A stretch of DNA of 58,127 nt from an uncultured Rhodospirillales bacterium (GCA_903835235.1 CAILMF010000030.1:1-58127), one strand, 5' to 3'. Numbered from the stretch's first letter, positions 49,888-58,127 are shown. Numbers and translations: made by a program. Notes: generated by a model not told the origin, from the letters alone.

Positions 49888-51753
49888 TCAGTCCATCTGG
49901 AATTTGCGGCGGATGGCGATACCGCTGAGGAAGGCCATGGCCAGGGCGAAGACGCTGTGCAGCGTGGCGATGAAGCGGATCAGCACCTGCTGCCACTTCT
50001 CGCCCTTGCCGAGCAGCAGCAGGCGAAGATTGGCGTCCTTCTCGTCATCCTCAGCCTTCACCTCCCATGGGCCAATGGGGAAAACGCGCTGCGCCGAGAA
50101 GCTGAGCGCGCCATAGACCGGCGCCCAGTTGAACGCCGCTTCACCCTCGCGCACGGTTTGCAGCGACTGGACGGCGTAGAGCGGGGTGTTGTCCTCCTTG
50201 CGGGGCACCAGCTCCTCGGCCCAGATGGCGGCGATCAGCCAGTAGAGCAGCGCCATCATGGGCACCGAGGCGAGCAGCGCGCCGAGCGGGCGCATGATGG
50301 CGGCGCCGTAGTCGCTGAACCAGGCATAGAGGTATGAGAAGGCGGTCTCGGGCCAGGAGGTGCCGTATTGCCGCCGCCGGGCCTGGACCTCAAACCGATA
50401 AAACATCTGGGCGCGGGTCTTGTCGGATTGCCGCTCCATCTCCTGCTTCAACGCGCGGCAGCCGCGTTCCAACTGGGCGAAGCGTTCGTCATAGGCGGAG
50501 CGATAGGCGGCCCGCTGCCAGAACCAGTTGGATTGATGCCACCCGCCGTAGTCGCCTTCCTTATACAGGCCCTCGGAGCGAGCGGGAACCTTGGCCAACT
50601 TTGCTTCGCGAATGAACTGGCCCTGCGCCTCGCTTTCCGGCACTTTGTCGAGGAATAGGGCGGAATCCTGCCGGAAGCGGATGCCGTCGAAAGCGGCCAG
50701 GATGTGAAGTCTGCTGTCCATAAAGTCGAGCAGGTTGTGGATTTGGGCATTGAAAAAGGCCTGGTGCCAATGTTCCGCCTTGCTGGGCCAGGTGACGCCT
50801 TGGGCAAAACTGGCCTCGCCCAAGAACTTCGCTGCGATGAAAGTAAGCGGACCTTCGAATTTCGCGCTGTCGAATCTAGCGGAATTCAGAAATGTAACAC
50901 TAGAGAATTTGGTATAGCCACAGAAGGTCGCGTAGTTGAATCCGGCCCGGCTTGAGAAGGTCGCGTCGTCGAATTCGGCCCGGCTTGAGAAGGTCGCGAA
51001 CGTGAAACCAGCGCCGTCCGAGAAGGTCGCGCGAGAAAAGCGGGCGTCGGTCGAGAAATTCGCGCCCGAGAAGGTGGCTGCGCCCGCGAACGTCGCGCCA
51101 AAGAAGTCGGCTACTCCCGCGAAGGTCGCCTCAAAGAAGTTGGCTTCGCCCGCGAACGTTGCACCGTTGAAGGTGGAAACGCCTCCGAAAAAATTAGCGT
51201 GCTGGCAAACAAATTCTCGTCCGAACACTGCCCCCGTCGCTTTCCAGTCCGCCAACCAGGACCATACCAGCATCAGATGGACAGGCGTGGCGGCATCCCA
51301 GTCTGGTGTCGCCAGCAGCACCGCGCCTGTGAGCTGCGCCCGGCCGTCCGGTCCGTCGGGGATGCCGGATTTAAACCGGAACTCGACCCCGGCCGCCAAC
51401 CGGGCCTGCACCAACGCCGCCAGCCGCACCTTCAGTGGATCATCCCAATCGGCCTTGGCTGGGCTACCATCCGCCCAATACAGCGGCACATGCGCCAGAT
51501 GCCATAGCTTGCCGTCCGGCGCGGCAAGTAGCTCGCCGGCAGCCAGTAGCTCTGTATCGTCGCGGACGGCGTTACTGATCGGGTCGCGTCGCCAATACTC
51601 TTGAAGGTTCTGGTCGCCATTTAAATTGCCGTGGGTGGCAAGTTGAAACCATCCCACCCGCGTCCCCACAAGCCCGGCCCAAGAAAAATCCTGCGCCCAC
51701 CAGCCTGCCCACCACTCGGCCTGCGCCTGCTCGCGCGTCTTCGCTTCCGCCAC
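49888..51753 (-). CDS. Pentapeptide-repeat membrane protein
   Basis: A 621-residue protein starting with GTG after GGAGG. Residues 1-185 are a helical region without a known family (NLNGDQNLQEYWRRDPIS, PVHLMLVWSWLADWKATG). Residues about 195-320 are pentapeptide repeats of the F-x-x-A-x form (TFAGEANFFEATFAGVADFF, then SGANFSTDARFSRATF), forming a right-handed square beta-helix. The C-terminal third has a long charged helical segment and two membrane helices, about 485-505 (ALLASVPMMALLYWLIAAIWA) and 590-610 (FIATLHSVFALAMAFLSGIAI), separated by a likely outer loop. The arrangement hints at a channel-like or sensor protein. The role is unknown. Confidence 0.8.
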   Translation of the reverse strand: MAEAKTREQAQAEWWAGWWAQDFSWAGLVGTRVGWFQLATHGNLNGDQNLQEYWRRDPISNAVRDDTELLAAGELLAAPDGKLWHLAHVPLYWADGSPAKADWDDPLKVRLAALVQARLAAGVEFRFKSGIPDGPDGRAQLTGAVLLATPDWDAATPVHLMLVWSWLADWKATGAVFGREFVCQHANFFGGVSTFNGATFAGEANFFEATFAGVADFFGATFAGAATFSGANFSTDARFSRATFSDGAGFTFATFSSRAEFDDATFSSRAGFNYATFCGYTKFSSVTFLNSARFDSAKFEGPLTFIAAKFLGEASFAQGVTWPSKAEHWHQAFFNAQIHNLLDFMDSRLHILAAFDGIRFRQDSALFLDKVPESEAQGQFIREAKLAKVPARSEGLYKEGDYGGWHQSNWFWQRAAYRSAYDERFAQLERGCRALKQEMERQSDKTRAQMFYRFEVQARRRQYGTSWPETAFSYLYAWFSDYGAAIMRPLGALLASVPMMALLYWLIAAIWAEELVPRKEDNTPLYAVQSLQTVREGEAAFNWAPVYGALSFSAQRVFPIGPWEVKAEDDEKDANLRLLLLGKGEKWQQVLIRFIATLHSVFALAMAFLSGIAIRRKFQMD

Positions 51754-51806
51754 GGCCCCGCCTCCGCTCGCCCCGGCAGCAGGTTACGCGAAGCGCAACG
51801 AAACCG

Positions 51807-52766
51807 CTACTCCACCCTGATCCCAGTTGCCGCCTGCAAGGCCCGCCACTTGGCGATATCGGCCGCGACCTTGGCGGTGAAGGCGGCGGGCGAGGTGCCT
51901 TCCACGTCCAGGCCATTGTCGTTGTACAGCTTGGTGATCTCGGGCGTGGCCAGCGCGGTGGTGAACTCGGCGTGGTAGCGTTCCACCATCCAGGCCGGCG
52001 CGGCGGCGGGCAGGAAGATGCCGTACCAGCTGTTCACCTCGAAGCCCGGAAAACTCTCGTGCAGGGTCGGCAGTTCCGGCAGCGCCACGTTGCGGCGCAG
52101 CGTGCTGACCGCCATCGGCCGCAGCCGGTTGGCGCGGATGTGCTGCATGACCGCGCCGGCGTTGAGGAAGCACATGTCGATCCGCTCGGCCAGCATCTCC
52201 GTGATCGGCGCCGCCGCGCCGGTGAAGGGCACATGCAGCAGCCGCACCCCGGCGTCGCGGGCCAGCATCTCGCCGGCCAAATGCGTGGTGCTGGCCGGGC
52301 CGACCGAGCCATAGGTCAGCGGCTCCCGCGCCGCCTTGGCCTTGGCGATCAGCGCCGCGATGTTGTCCGCGCCCAGCCCCATCCGCGTGACCAGCACCAG
52401 CGGCGAGCTGACCAGCTGCGTCACCGGGGTGAAGTCGCGCACCGGGTCGAAGCCGACATTGGCCTGGAACACCGGGCTGATGGTGTTGGGCCCGGCATGG
52501 CCGAACAGCACGGTATGACCATCCGGCGCACTGCGGGCCACCAGCGCGGTGGCGATGGTGCCATTGGCGCCGGCGCGGTTCTCCATGACCATGGGCTTGC
52601 CCAGCGTATCCGTCAGCCGCTGCGCCAGCGGGCGGGCCACCAGGTCGGCCGGGCCGCCGGGGGTCCAGGGGTTGATCAGCCGCACCGCGCGGTCTGGCCA
52701 GCCCGCCGGGGCCTGCGCCAGCGCGGGGGTGGCAAGGACGGAGGCGAGGAAAACGCGGCGCTTCAT
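51807..52766 (-). CDS. Bug-family tripartite tricarboxylate transporter receptor
   Basis: A 319-residue periplasmic binding protein with signal peptide MKRRVFLASVLATPALAQA. Hallmarks: VRLINPWTPGGPADLVARPL, MVMENRAGANGTIATALVA, LLHVPFTGAAAPITEMLA. Its ATG overlaps the stop of the acyl-CoA dehydrogenase gene (ATGA), so the two are translationally coupled. This suggests the ligand is taken up and, once made into a CoA ester, dehydrogenated. No tctAB is adjacent. Confidence 0.93.
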   Translation of the reverse strand: MKRRVFLASVLATPALAQAPAGWPDRAVRLINPWTPGGPADLVARPLAQRLTDTLGKPMVMENRAGANGTIATALVARSAPDGHTVLFGHAGPNTISPVFQANVGFDPVRDFTPVTQLVSSPLVLVTRMGLGADNIAALIAKAKAAREPLTYGSVGPASTTHLAGEMLARDAGVRLLHVPFTGAAAPITEMLAERIDMCFLNAGAVMQHIRANRLRPMAVSTLRRNVALPELPTLHESFPGFEVNSWYGIFLPAAAPAWMVERYHAEFTTALATPEITKLYNDNGLDVEGTSPAAFTAKVAADIAKWRALQAATGIRVE

Positions 52767-53908
52767 GCCAGCAACTCCCGGGCGATCAGCATGCGCTGGA
52801 TTTCGGAGGCACCTTCGCCGACGCGGTAGTGGCGGATGTCGCGGTAGAAGCGCTCTACCGGCAAGCCGCCGCGCACCAGGCCGGCGCCGCCATGGATCTG
52901 CACCGCGCGGTCGGCAACGCGGCCGACCATCTCGCTGCACATCAGTTTCACTTGTGCCGTGGCCTGGCCAAGCTCCTCGCCGCGCGCGTGCTGGCGGAGC
53001 ACCTCGTACATGAAGGCGCGGCAGGCGTTCAGCTCCACCGCGCTGTCGGCCAGCATCCATTGGATCGCCTGGCGTTCGCTGAGCGGCTTGCCGAAGGTGG
53101 TGCGGTTCTTCGCGTGCTCGATGCTCATTTCCAGCAGGCGGTCGGCGGCGCCGATGCAGGCCGCCGAGACGCCCATGCGGCCATGCACCAGCGACCCCAT
53201 GGCGGCGGCGAAGCCCTTGCCCACTTCGCCCAGCACGGCGTCATCGGGCAGGAAGCAGTCGGTGAAGGTGAGTTCGGCCAGCTCGATGGCCTCGCTGCCG
53301 ATGGTGGTGTCGACGCGCGTGACCTCGAAGCCCGGGGTGCCCTTTTCCAGCAGGAAGGCGGTGATGCCGCCGCGGGCGCGCTTCTCGGGGTCCGTCACCG
53401 CCATCAGCATGATGACGTCGGCCTTGTTGGCGCCGCTGATCCAGTGCTTGCGGCCGTTCAGCACCCAGCCGCCCGGCGCCTTGGTGGCGCGGGTCTTCAT
53501 GGCGGCGGCGTCGCTGCCGGCATCGGGTTCGGTCAGGCCGAAGCTGGCGCGGAGGCGCCCGCTGGCCAGGCCCGGCAGCCAGCGCTCGCGCTGCGCCTCG
53601 GTGCCCAGCTTCAGGATGCCGGTGGGGCAGAGGCCGGAGGTGTAGTCCAGGATCAGGGTGAAGACGCGATGGCTGCGGCCCAGCTCCTCCTGCGCGATGC
53701 AGTAGGTGGGCAGGTCGGCATCCATGCCGCCGTATTGCGCCGGCATCAGCATGCCCAGCAGGCCCTGGTCGCGCATCAGGTCCCAGGCCGCGTCCGGCAC
53801 CTGGCCGGTGCGGTCGATCTCGGCGGCCACGGGGTGGAGTTTGGCGGTGACGAAGCCGCGGAGTTGCTGGCGCAGTTCTGCCAGCGTGTCATTGATTTCG
53901 AGGCGCAT
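52763..53908 (-). CDS. Acyl-CoA dehydrogenase
   Basis: A 381-residue FAD enzyme of normal length; start after GGGAG. Motifs: SFGLTEPDAGSDAAAMKTRA (FAD/CoA site) near residue 128, HWISGANKADVIMLMAV, and near the C-terminus QIHGGAGLVRGGLPVERFYRDIRHYRVGEGASEIQRMLIAREL, where the Glu of GEGASE is the likely catalytic base. It introduces an alpha-beta double bond into an acyl-CoA, passing electrons to ETF. Overlaps the Bug gene by four bases, and is divergent from the PurB-family lyase gene. Confidence 0.94.
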   Translation of the reverse strand: MRLEINDTLAELRQQLRGFVTAKLHPVAAEIDRTGQVPDAAWDLMRDQGLLGMLMPAQYGGMDADLPTYCIAQEELGRSHRVFTLILDYTSGLCPTGILKLGTEAQRERWLPGLASGRLRASFGLTEPDAGSDAAAMKTRATKAPGGWVLNGRKHWISGANKADVIMLMAVTDPEKRARGGITAFLLEKGTPGFEVTRVDTTIGSEAIELAELTFTDCFLPDDAVLGEVGKGFAAAMGSLVHGRMGVSAACIGAADRLLEMSIEHAKNRTTFGKPLSERQAIQWMLADSAVELNACRAFMYEVLRQHARGEELGQATAQVKLMCSEMVGRVADRAVQIHGGAGLVRGGLPVERFYRDIRHYRVGEGASEIQRMLIARELLA

Positions 53909-54018
53909 GCGGTTTTCTCCCGAGCCGCCATGGTGGCGCGGAAGTGTCGGGAAGGCTAGCCGGTTGCCTCTGGCGCGGGGCGGTTGCACCCTGGCGGCAA
54001 CCAGCCGAGGACACGACC

Positions 54019-55374
54019 ATGGGTACCTACGTCAGCGACAGCCGCCTGTTCCGCGACCAGTTCAGCACGCCGCGCATGCGGGAAATCTTCTCGGACGAGA
54101 ATTGCGTGCAGAAGTGGCTGGACGTGGAAGCGGGGCTGGCCCGCGTGCAGGCGCGGCTCGGCATCATCCCGGCGGATGCGGCGGAGACCATCATCGCCAC
54201 CTGCAAGGTGGAGCTGCTGGACCTGGACGCGATGAAGCTGGAGATGGACCGCACCAGCCACCCGATCGTGCCGCTGCTGCGGGAGATGAAGAAGGCCAGC
54301 CCGACGCCGGCGATGGAATGGGTGCACTACGGCGCCACCACGCAGGACATCATGGACACCGGCGTGGTGCTGCAGGTGAAGGAAGGGCTGGACGAGATCG
54401 ACGCCGGCATGAAGGCGCTGCTGGCCGCCGCCTGCGCCCTGGCCGAGAAGCATCGCGACCTTGCCATGGCCGGGCGCAGCCATGGTCAGCAGGCGCTGCC
54501 GATCACCTTCGGCTTCAAGGCCGCCGGCTGGGCCGCCGAGATTGCCCGCAGCATGGACCGCCTGGCGCAGATGCGCGAACGCGTGCTGGTGGGCAGCTTC
54601 GCCGGAGCCATCGGCACGCTGGCGGCGCTGGGGGACAAGGGCGCGGCGGTGCAGGACGGGCTGTTCGCGGAGCTTGGCCTGGCGAATGGCCTGATCACCT
54701 GGCACACCGCGCGCGACGGAATGGCGGAGCTGGCCTGCACGCTGGGCATTCTGGCGGGCACGCTGGGCCGGATCGCGCATGAGATCTACGAGCTGCAGAA
54801 GACCGAGTTCTCCGAGCTGGAGGAGCCGTTCAACCCCGGCAAGGTCGGCAGCAGCACCATGCCGCACAAGCGCAACCCGCCGGCCTGCGAGGGCATTGTC
54901 GCCCTCGCGCGTGCCGTGCGCGCCATTGTGCCGCAGGCGGTGGAATGCGTCATCGCCGACCATGAGCGCGACAAGATCGTGCTGCAATCCGAGCGCGAGT
55001 TCACCAGCCGGCTGATGTGCATGACGCATGCGGCCGTGATGAAGACCGGCTTCGTGCTGCGCGGCCTGACCGTGCGCGGCGACATGATGCAGCGCAACCT
55101 GGGCGCGCTGAACGGCCTGCTGATGAGCGAGCCGGTGATGTTCACGCTGGGCCACAAGGTGGGCAAGCAGGAAGCGCATGAGATGGTCTACGAGGTGTGC
55201 ATGCACGCCTTCGAGCATGGTATTCCCCTGAAGACCGCGCTGCTGGCCAACAACGCCATTGCCGCGGCGCTGACCGAGGCCGAGATCGACGCTGTGCTGG
55301 ACCCCAACACCTATACCGGCCTGTCCGGCTACTTCGTGGACCGCGTGCTGGCGGGCGTGAAGGGCAAGCTGTGA
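54019..55374 (+). CDS. Adenylosuccinate lyase / carboxymuconate cycloisomerase family lyase
   Basis: A 451-residue aspartase/fumarase superfamily enzyme. The ATG follows GAGGA. The superfamily signature GSSTMPHKRNP begins at residue 277, and the other conserved regions TSHPIVPLLREMKK, HYGATTQDIMDTG near 100 and GRSHGQQALPITFG near 150 are present. Similar stand-alone lyases with CoA-catabolism neighbours are often annotated as adenylosuccinate lyase or 3-carboxy-cis,cis-muconate cycloisomerase. Here a catabolic role is more likely than purine synthesis. It is coupled to the following crotonase gene (GTGA overlap). Confidence 0.9.
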   Translation: MGTYVSDSRLFRDQFSTPRMREIFSDENCVQKWLDVEAGLARVQARLGIIPADAAETIIATCKVELLDLDAMKLEMDRTSHPIVPLLREMKKASPTPAMEWVHYGATTQDIMDTGVVLQVKEGLDEIDAGMKALLAAACALAEKHRDLAMAGRSHGQQALPITFGFKAAGWAAEIARSMDRLAQMRERVLVGSFAGAIGTLAALGDKGAAVQDGLFAELGLANGLITWHTARDGMAELACTLGILAGTLGRIAHEIYELQKTEFSELEEPFNPGKVGSSTMPHKRNPPACEGIVALARAVRAIVPQAVECVIADHERDKIVLQSEREFTSRLMCMTHAAVMKTGFVLRGLTVRGDMMQRNLGALNGLLMSEPVMFTLGHKVGKQEAHEMVYEVCMHAFEHGIPLKTALLANNAIAAALTEAEIDAVLDPNTYTGLSGYFVDRVLAGVKGKL

Positions 55375-56093
55375 CCTTCCGGCTGGAACGCCAGGGCGAT
55401 ATCGCCACGCTGGTGCTGGCCAATCCGTCGCGCGGCAACGCCTTGTCGCCGGCGCTGGTGGCGGCGCTGGATGGCGGGCTGGACCAGGCGGTGGCCGATG
55501 GTGCGCGGCTGGTGGTGCTGCGCGGGGAGGGCCGGCATTTCTGCACCGGCTTCGACCTTTCCGACCTGACGGAGCTGACCGACGGCGACCTGCTGCTGCG
55601 CGTGGTGCACATAGAGCTGCTGTTGCAGAAGCTGGCGGGCATGCCGGTGAGCACGCTGGCGGTGGGCAGCGGGCGAACCTTTGGCGCCGGGGCGGATTTG
55701 TTCGCCGCCTGCGACCATCGGGTGGCGCTGGAAGGAGCCAGCTTCTCCTTCCCCGGCCCGGCCTTCGGCCTGGCGCTGGGCACGGCGCGGCTGGCCGAGC
55801 GCGTCGGCGCAACGCAGGCACGGGCGCTGCTGCTGGCGGGGCGGGAGATGAGGGCGGCCGAGGCGCTTTCGCTGGGCCTGGCGACGCAGGTGGTGGCCGA
55901 CCCGGCCGAGGCAATTGCCGCCGCGACGGTGGCCGCGGCGCGGCTGGATGCGCCGACGGTGGCGCTGCTGCACGCCCGTACCCGCGGCGCCGATGACGCG
56001 GCCGACCTGGCGGCGCTGGTGCGCTCGGCGGCGCGGCCGGGGTTGAAAGCGCGCATCGAGGCGTATCGGGCGGCGGTGGCGGCGAAGCGCTGA
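55371..56093 (+). CDS. Crotonase-family protein lacking the usual catalytic Glu
   Basis: A 240-residue enoyl-CoA hydratase/isomerase-fold protein starting with GTG that overlaps the lyase stop. The CoA-binding and oxyanion loops are present (RGEGRHFCTGFDLSDLTE and GSGRTFGAGADLFAACDHRVA). In the region where hydratases carry a catalytic Glu (PEINLGxxPGxGGTxRL), this one reads PGPAFGLALGTARLAE, with no Glu at that position. It is therefore unlikely to be a normal hydratase; an isomerase, hydrolase or thioesterase-like reaction is possible. Part of the lyase operon. Confidence 0.85.
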   Translation: MTFRLERQGDIATLVLANPSRGNALSPALVAALDGGLDQAVADGARLVVLRGEGRHFCTGFDLSDLTELTDGDLLLRVVHIELLLQKLAGMPVSTLAVGSGRTFGAGADLFAACDHRVALEGASFSFPGPAFGLALGTARLAERVGATQARALLLAGREMRAAEALSLGLATQVVADPAEAIAAATVAAARLDAPTVALLHARTRGADDAADLAALVRSAARPGLKARIEAYRAAVAAKR

Positions 56094-56154
56094 TCGCGCG
56101 CCCTTCGATGCCGGTGACCACGCGTGACGTTGCCTCGACCTTGGAACAAGCGGC

Positions 56155-56170
56155 TTGACGTATGCGTCAA
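56155..56170. promoter_or_regulatory. Inverted repeat TTGACG-N4-CGTCAA, candidate operator
   Basis: TTGACGTATGCGTCAA, a 6-bp perfect inverted repeat with a 4-base spacer, 37 bases before the ATG of the second crotonase gene. No regulator gene is near. Confidence 0.55.
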
Positions 56171-56206
56171 CCTCGGGCGGGATAGGCGCAAACGAGGAGC
56201 AAACGC

Positions 56207-56953
56207 ATGTCCGAGAATGTCCGTGTCGAGCTGATCGACGGGGTGTGCCGCATCACGCTCGACCGCGTGGAGAAGAAGAACGCGCTGACGCGGGACATGT
56301 ACAAGGCCATTGCCGATGCGCTGGACAGCGCGGCCACCGATGACGCGGTGGGCTGCGTGCTGATCACCGGCACCGGCGGCGTGTTCTCGGCCGGCAATGA
56401 CATCGGCGACTTCCAGAAGGCCAAGGACGAGCCGCAGAAGCAGCATTCCGACAGCGCGCGGATCTATGGCTGCCTGCCGACCTACCCCAAGCCGGTGGTG
56501 GCCGCGGTGGACGGCCTGGCGATCGGCATCGGCACCACGCTGCTGCTGCATTGCGACATGGTCTATTGCAGCACTGCCGCGCGGTTCCGCATGCCCTTCG
56601 TGGATTTGGGCCTGGTGCCGGAACTCGGCGCTTCCATGCTGGTGCCGGCGCTGGCCGGGCGGCACAAAGCGGCCGAGTTGATCCTGCTTGGCGACTTTTT
56701 CGACGCGGCTACGGCGGAGCAGATTGGCCTGGTCAACAAGGTGCTGCCGCCCGAGGAACTCGGCGCCTACGCGCTCAGCGTGTGCAAGCGCCTGGCGGCC
56801 AAGCCGCGCACCAGCATGCGGCTGACCAAGGGCCTGCTGCGGCGCGGGGCGGAGGCGGTGCACGAGCAGATCGCCGCCGAGATGGTGCTGTTCCGCCAGC
56901 AGCTGGTATCACCGGAAGTGCAGGCCATCATGGCCGGCGTGTTGAAGCGCTGA
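56207..56953 (+). CDS. Enoyl-CoA hydratase/isomerase family protein
   Basis: A 248-residue crotonase; start after GAGGAG. CoA-loop GTGGVFSAGNDIGDFQKAK, oxyanion loop AVDGLAIGIGTTLLLHCDMVYC, and PFVDLGLVPELGASMLVPALAGRHKAAELILLG, where a Glu in VPELG sits as in delta3-delta2-enoyl-CoA isomerases. So an isomerase is more likely than a hydratase. It begins a separate unit, behind a palindromic operator candidate, with the nitronate monooxygenase 12 bases downstream. Confidence 0.9.
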   Translation: MSENVRVELIDGVCRITLDRVEKKNALTRDMYKAIADALDSAATDDAVGCVLITGTGGVFSAGNDIGDFQKAKDEPQKQHSDSARIYGCLPTYPKPVVAAVDGLAIGIGTTLLLHCDMVYCSTAARFRMPFVDLGLVPELGASMLVPALAGRHKAAELILLGDFFDAATAEQIGLVNKVLPPEELGAYALSVCKRLAAKPRTSMRLTKGLLRRGAEAVHEQIAAEMVLFRQQLVSPEVQAIMAGVLKR

Positions 56954-56965
56954 GGAGAGCCTGCG

Positions 56966-57958
56966 ATGTCCCTGCTTGAGAAGTTGAAGGGGCGGCTTTC
57001 GCTGCCCGTGATCGGCTCGCCGCTGTTCATCATCTCCGTGCCCGACCTGGTGGTGGCGCAATGCACCAGCGGCGTCATCGGCTCCATGCCGTCCTTGAAT
57101 GCCCGCCCGGCGGCGCAGTTCGACGAATGGCTGTGCGAGATCGAGGAGCGGCTGGCGGCGCATGACCGCGCGCATCCGGACCGGCCCGCCGCGCCCTATG
57201 CCATCAACCTGATCGTCCACCGCAGCAATGACCGGCTGGAGCAGGACCTGCAGGTCTGCGTGCAGCACAAGGTGCCGCTGATCATCACCTCCCTGGGTGC
57301 ACGGCCGGAGGTGAATGCCGCCATTCATTCCTATGGCGGCTACGTGATGCATGACGTGATCAGCCAGCGCTTCGCACATTCCGCCATCGACAAGGGCGCG
57401 GATGGCTTGATTGTGGTGGCCGCCGGCGCCGGCGGCCATGCCGGGGCGCAGAGCCCCTTCGCGCTGATGCAGGAGACGCGGGCCTGGTTCGATGGCCCCA
57501 TCGCGCTGTCGGGCGCCATGGCGCATGGCCGCAGCATTGCCGCGGCGGAAGTGCTGGGGGCCAATTTCGGCTATGTCGGCAGCGCCTTCATCGCCACGCC
57601 GGAAGCCCGGGCGCTGCCGGAGCAGAAGCAGATGATCGTGGACAGCAGCGCCAGCGACATCATCTACACCAACCTGATCACCGGCGTGCACGGCAACTAC
57701 CTGGCGCCCAGCCTGACGCGGGCGGGGCTGGACGTGGAGAAGCTGCCGAGCAGCGACCCGTCTGCCATGAACTTCGGCAGCGGCGACAATAAGAAGAAGT
57801 GGAAGGATATCTGGGGCAGCGGCCAGGGGATTGGCATGGTGGATGCCGTGGTGCCCGCGGCCGAGCTGGTGGCGCGGCTGCGGCGGGAATACCAGGCGGC
57901 GCGCGGCGCGATGGCCACGCCGAGCCCGCTGGTGAACCCGGCCTGGGGCGGCGCCTGA
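56966..57958 (+). CDS. Nitronate monooxygenase family flavoenzyme
   Basis: A 330-residue FMN-dependent TIM-barrel enzyme; start after GAGGAG. Marks: LPVIGSPLFIISVPDLVVAQCTSGVIGSMPSLNAR at the N-terminus, ALSGAMAHGRSIAAAEVLGANFGYVGSAFIATPEA, and LIVVAAGAGGHAG whose His is the likely catalytic base. Known members oxidise alkyl nitronates to carbonyls and nitrite, and some act on other substrates. Same operon as the crotonase gene. Its stop codon lies inside the first unit of a 58-bp tandem repeat. Confidence 0.9.
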   Translation: MSLLEKLKGRLSLPVIGSPLFIISVPDLVVAQCTSGVIGSMPSLNARPAAQFDEWLCEIEERLAAHDRAHPDRPAAPYAINLIVHRSNDRLEQDLQVCVQHKVPLIITSLGARPEVNAAIHSYGGYVMHDVISQRFAHSAIDKGADGLIVVAAGAGGHAGAQSPFALMQETRAWFDGPIALSGAMAHGRSIAAAEVLGANFGYVGSAFIATPEARALPEQKQMIVDSSASDIIYTNLITGVHGNYLAPSLTRAGLDVEKLPSSDPSAMNFGSGDNKKKWKDIWGSGQGIGMVDAVVPAAELVARLRREYQAARGAMATPSPLVNPAWGGA

Positions 57959-58127
57959 TGGCCGGAGGCGCGTAGCGGCCGGAGGGCTGAATCAGGCGCC
58001 CAAAGGGTGCGCCTGATGGCCGGAGGCGCGTAGCGGCCGGAGGGCTGAATCAGGCGCCCAAAGGGTGCGCCTGATGGCCGGAGGCGCGTAGCGGCCGGAG
58101 GGCTGAATCAGGCGCCCAAAGGGTGCG
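57954..58127. repeat. 58-bp perfect tandem repeat, three units to window end
   Basis: Units at 57954-58011, 58012-58069 and 58070-58127 are identical. Each unit can fold (CCTGAT pairs with ATCAGG; GGCGC with GCGCC of the following unit across CCCAAAGGG). The first unit contains the stop of the upstream gene. The array probably continues beyond the window. Confidence 0.95.

Noticed and set aside
57954-58127. CRISPR array
   Set aside because: The 58-bp units are directly contiguous with no unique spacers, and no cas genes are seen.

Overview
The window reads as a single chromosomal segment from a very GC-rich (about 70% by eye) alphaproteobacterium. A member of the Acetobacteraceae, Roseomonas-like, is my best guess. 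This rests on codon bias, four Bug-type periplasmic binding proteins that stand apart from any TctAB genes, an intracellular PHA depolymerase, a fused SecDF, and a large repeat-rich exoprotein with a CHAT partner. It is inference from gene content; no rRNA lies in the window. I saw no tRNA, rRNA, CRISPR array or transposase.

Region by region. 1-13.6 kb is a cell-surface and signalling block. It starts with the 3' part of a huge filamentous-haemagglutinin-like exoprotein, overlapped by a TPR-CHAT (caspase-like) lipoprotein, then a membrane-anchored Ser/Thr kinase. Converging on these is a minus-strand group: PP2C phosphatase, OmpA-domain protein and a membrane-anchored HExxH protein. 13.7-17.7 kb holds an RraA-like protein, a small exported protein, a thioesterase, a GntR/FCD regulator and a permease with two CGTATACG sites in its upstream region. 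18.0-18.7 kb is a lower-GC foreign-looking gene. 18.7-40.3 kb is ordinary accessory metabolism and transport: FAD monooxygenase, Bug proteins, class II aldolase, Dps, MFS exporters, glutathione transferases, PHA depolymerase, purine permease, polysaccharide deacetylase, DsbA/FrnE, an alpha/beta hydrolase and an Fe-alcohol dehydrogenase. 40.6-45.9 kb has a 1287-residue RTX protein likely secreted by a type I system, and an EAL-domain protein. 46.1-49.8 kb is SecDF and a Gfo/Idh/MocA oxidoreductase. 49.9-51.8 kb is a pentapeptide-repeat membrane protein. 51.8-58 kb is a CoA-ester catabolic group: acyl-CoA dehydrogenase plus Bug protein facing a PurB-family lyase, two crotonase-fold proteins and a nitronate monooxygenase.

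How the genes may work together. The first block looks like an envelope system in which a secreted adhesin, a lipid-anchored protease-like protein and a kinase/phosphatase pair are produced side by side. The metabolic blocks look like uptake-plus-catabolism cassettes for small organic acids.

The most distinctive non-coding signal is a family of intergenic palindromes whose central loop is usually ATTC. It includes two members that differ by compensatory stem changes, a run of four hairpins at 31591-31804, and a 58-bp perfect tandem repeat that runs off the right end.
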